Shown piece after piece: positions 62,705-64,000 of a stretch of DNA of 64,000 nucleotides. The notes beneath the pieces were generated by a model that had not been told where the DNA came from, ran no database searches, and worked only from the letters and a program-made list of their open reading frames with translations. The first letter of the stretch is position 1. Each line of letters begins with the position of its first letter. Source of the DNA: Flavobacteriales bacterium UBA2104 (GTDB taxonomy: Bacteria; Bacteroidota; Bacteroidia; Flavobacteriales_D; Crocinitomicaceae); NCBI GenBank assembly GCA_002331485.1, contig DCYS01000037.1:37265-101264 (forward strand), in the 5' to 3' direction. The position numbers were made by a program, and so were the translations under genes.

Positions 62705-63793
62705 ATGAAAAAGATTACCTTAATCGCAGGCGCCCGCCCTAACTTCATGAAGATTGCACCCATCATCCATGCAATCCATAAAGCTCAAGAAGAAGGAGTC
62801 GAGCTTGATTATCGATTGATCCATACGGGTCAGCACTACGATAAGAAAATGTCAGGTGATTTCTTTGAACAACTTGAGATTCCCGAGCCTCACAACAATT
62901 TGGAAAGTGGGAGTGGTACGCAAGCGGAACAAACAGCCAGTATCATGGTGCGATTTGAAAAAGAACTGATGGAAAATCCTACAGATCTTGTTCTTGTGGT
63001 GGGCGACGTAACTTCTACCATGGCTTGTGCGATCACCGCTCAAAAACTGCACATTCCCGTTGCTCATGTCGAAGGGGGAATTCGTTCTCACGACTGGACC
63101 ATGCCTGAAGAGATCAATCGCCTGGTTACCGATGCGATTACGAATTATTTCTTTACGACCTCTGAATTGGCAAATGAAAACCTACGTAAAAGCGGAGTGG
63201 ATGACAAGAAAATTCATTACGTTGGGAATACGATGATCGATACGTTGTTAAAACAGCGGCCTCGATTTCAACAACCTGAGGTGTGGGAGAAGATTGGTCT
63301 TGAAAAAGGAAACTACATCGTCATGACCTTACACCGTCCTGCCAATGTGGATGAAGAAGAAAAGCTCAAAGAACTCATGGATAAGATCATTGCACACTCG
63401 CAAGAATTGCCACTCGTTTTTCCTGTACATCCACGCACGGCAAAGATCCTCAAGAGCCTTGGAATCCAGCACGAACGACTTCATATGATCGAGCCCCTCT
63501 CCTACCTGGAGTTCAATTATTTGGTAGAACGATCAAAAGCCGTTGTAACGGATTCAGGTGGAATCACAGAAGAAACAACGGTAATGGGAATTCCATGCAT
63601 GACCCTTCGTGACAATACCGAACGTCCAGAAACGATTACAGAAGGGACCAACGAACTGATTGGAACAGATCCAAAAGCCATTAAACCAGCCATGGAAAAA
63701 TTATTCTCTGGAAATTGGAAAACGGGAAGGATTCCGCATCTATGGGATGGTAAGACTGCCCAACGTATAGTCGACATCATTCAAGATCTTTAA
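62705..63793 (+). CDS. wecB: UDP-N-acetylglucosamine 2-epimerase, non-hydrolysing
   Basis: The protein of 362 residues has ITLIAGARPNFMKIAPIIHA, LIHTGQHYDKKMSG, VVGDVTSTMACAITAQKL, HVEGGIRSHDWTMPEEINR, TLHRPANVD and AVVTDSGGITEETTVMGIP, the full motif set of the WecB family. It interconverts UDP-GlcNAc and UDP-ManNAc. With the dehydrogenase at 47196 it could also feed UDP-ManNAcA. It is the last complete gene of the window. Confidence 0.93.
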   Translation: MKKITLIAGARPNFMKIAPIIHAIHKAQEEGVELDYRLIHTGQHYDKKMSGDFFEQLEIPEPHNNLESGSGTQAEQTASIMVRFEKELMENPTDLVLVVGDVTSTMACAITAQKLHIPVAHVEGGIRSHDWTMPEEINRLVTDAITNYFFTTSELANENLRKSGVDDKKIHYVGNTMIDTLLKQRPRFQQPEVWEKIGLEKGNYIVMTLHRPANVDEEEKLKELMDKIIAHSQELPLVFPVHPRTAKILKSLGIQHERLHMIEPLSYLEFNYLVERSKAVVTDSGGITEETTVMGIPCMTLRDNTERPETITEGTNELIGTDPKAIKPAMEKLFSGNWKTGRIPHLWDGKTAQRIVDIIQDL

Positions 63794-63799
63794 AATTTT

Positions 63800-63905
63800 C
63801 ACAGAGCGCTCTGAGCTTCTTTGGTAAGTTCAGTACACAGAGCATGAGTTACGTAAAGATTACACAGAGATCATTGAGAAATTAATTGTAATTGAGATCA
63901 CAGAG
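63800..63905. repeat. Dispersed CACAGAG repeats downstream of wecB
   Basis: CACAGAG occurs at 63800, 63836, 63863 and 63899 in a 106-nt stretch with decayed spacing. Similar short-period repeats flank small accessory genes of the GxxExxY and four-helix-bundle types. No gene is seen in 63794-64000. Confidence 0.4.
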
Positions 63906-63940
63906 TGTGAACTACTTTAAGGATTTGGCAAACATAATTA

Positions 63941-64000
63941 ACAAATTCCTAATTCAATAATTCCTAATTAATTAACTCATAATTGACCAATTCACAATTC
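63941..64000. repeat. AATTC-rich short-period repeat at the right edge
   Basis: AATTCCT, AATTCAATAATTCCT, AATTAATTAACTCAT, AATTGACC, AATTCAC and AATTC run to the edge of the window with a period near 7-8 nt. The array may continue outside. Confidence 0.4.

Overview
The window comes from a member of the Bacteroidota, most likely a marine or aquatic member of the Flavobacteriales. The evidence is type IX secretion (T9SS) cargo with both C-terminal sorting-domain types, a PorP/SprF partner, DUF2911, DUF3078, DUF4199 and DUF4293 proteins, MiaE, a Rho with a long basic N-terminal insertion, TAnnTTTG-type promoter boxes, few Shine-Dalgarno sequences and an AT-rich composition. I cannot name the genus. 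No rRNA, tRNA, CRISPR array, prophage or IS transposase is visible.

Layout. (1) 1-6086, minus strand: a surface-glycan operon with a YfhO-type membrane protein, an SGNH hydrolase, a sulfotransferase, a GT4 glycosyltransferase and the start of a further gene. (2) 6170-31905: mostly chromosomal genes. These are miaE; a SprB-like adhesin with its PorP/SprF partner; an ACP phosphodiesterase; an MltF-like lytic transglycosylase; a large secreted S8 protease; an M14 carboxypeptidase; a DtxR-family regulator with a ZIP transporter; an ABC-F protein; rho; a secreted four-FAS1 protein; a thiolase; and a secreted nuclease-like protein. Strong palindromic terminators separate the convergent pairs. (3) 32194-36664: a sulfate-activation module (DUF2061, cysC, cysD, cysN, cysQ) with no sulfite-forming genes, suited to making PAPS for sulfation and recycling PAP. 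(4) 36786-49635: nucleotide-sugar synthesis. It holds UDP-glucose dehydrogenase, two near-duplicate SDR epimerases, a TviB-type dehydrogenase, and a complete legionaminic-acid-type pathway (legB, legC, legH, legI, legG, ptmE, legF). (5) 49646-63793: polysaccharide assembly. It holds a MurA/MurB pair, a flippase, a candidate polymerase, four GT4 glycosyltransferases, three hexapeptide acyltransferases, a second sulfotransferase, a heparinase II/III-like protein and WecB.

Together these genes predict a sulfated, acidic surface polysaccharide or O-antigen that carries uronic acids, a nonulosonic acid and perhaps a lactyl-ether (muramic-acid-like) sugar.

The most unusual feature is the repeat landscape. 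Degenerate heptanucleotide arrays (GATCACT/GATTACT-like) and REP-like palindromes fill the gaps of the cys module. They also appear in frame inside cysQ and inside both SDR epimerase paralogs, at the same loop in the two paralogs. Two small accessory genes, a GxxExxY protein and a four-helix-bundle protein, each sit between glycan genes inside their own inverted repeats, like self-contained cassettes. Related short-period repeats close the right edge of the window.
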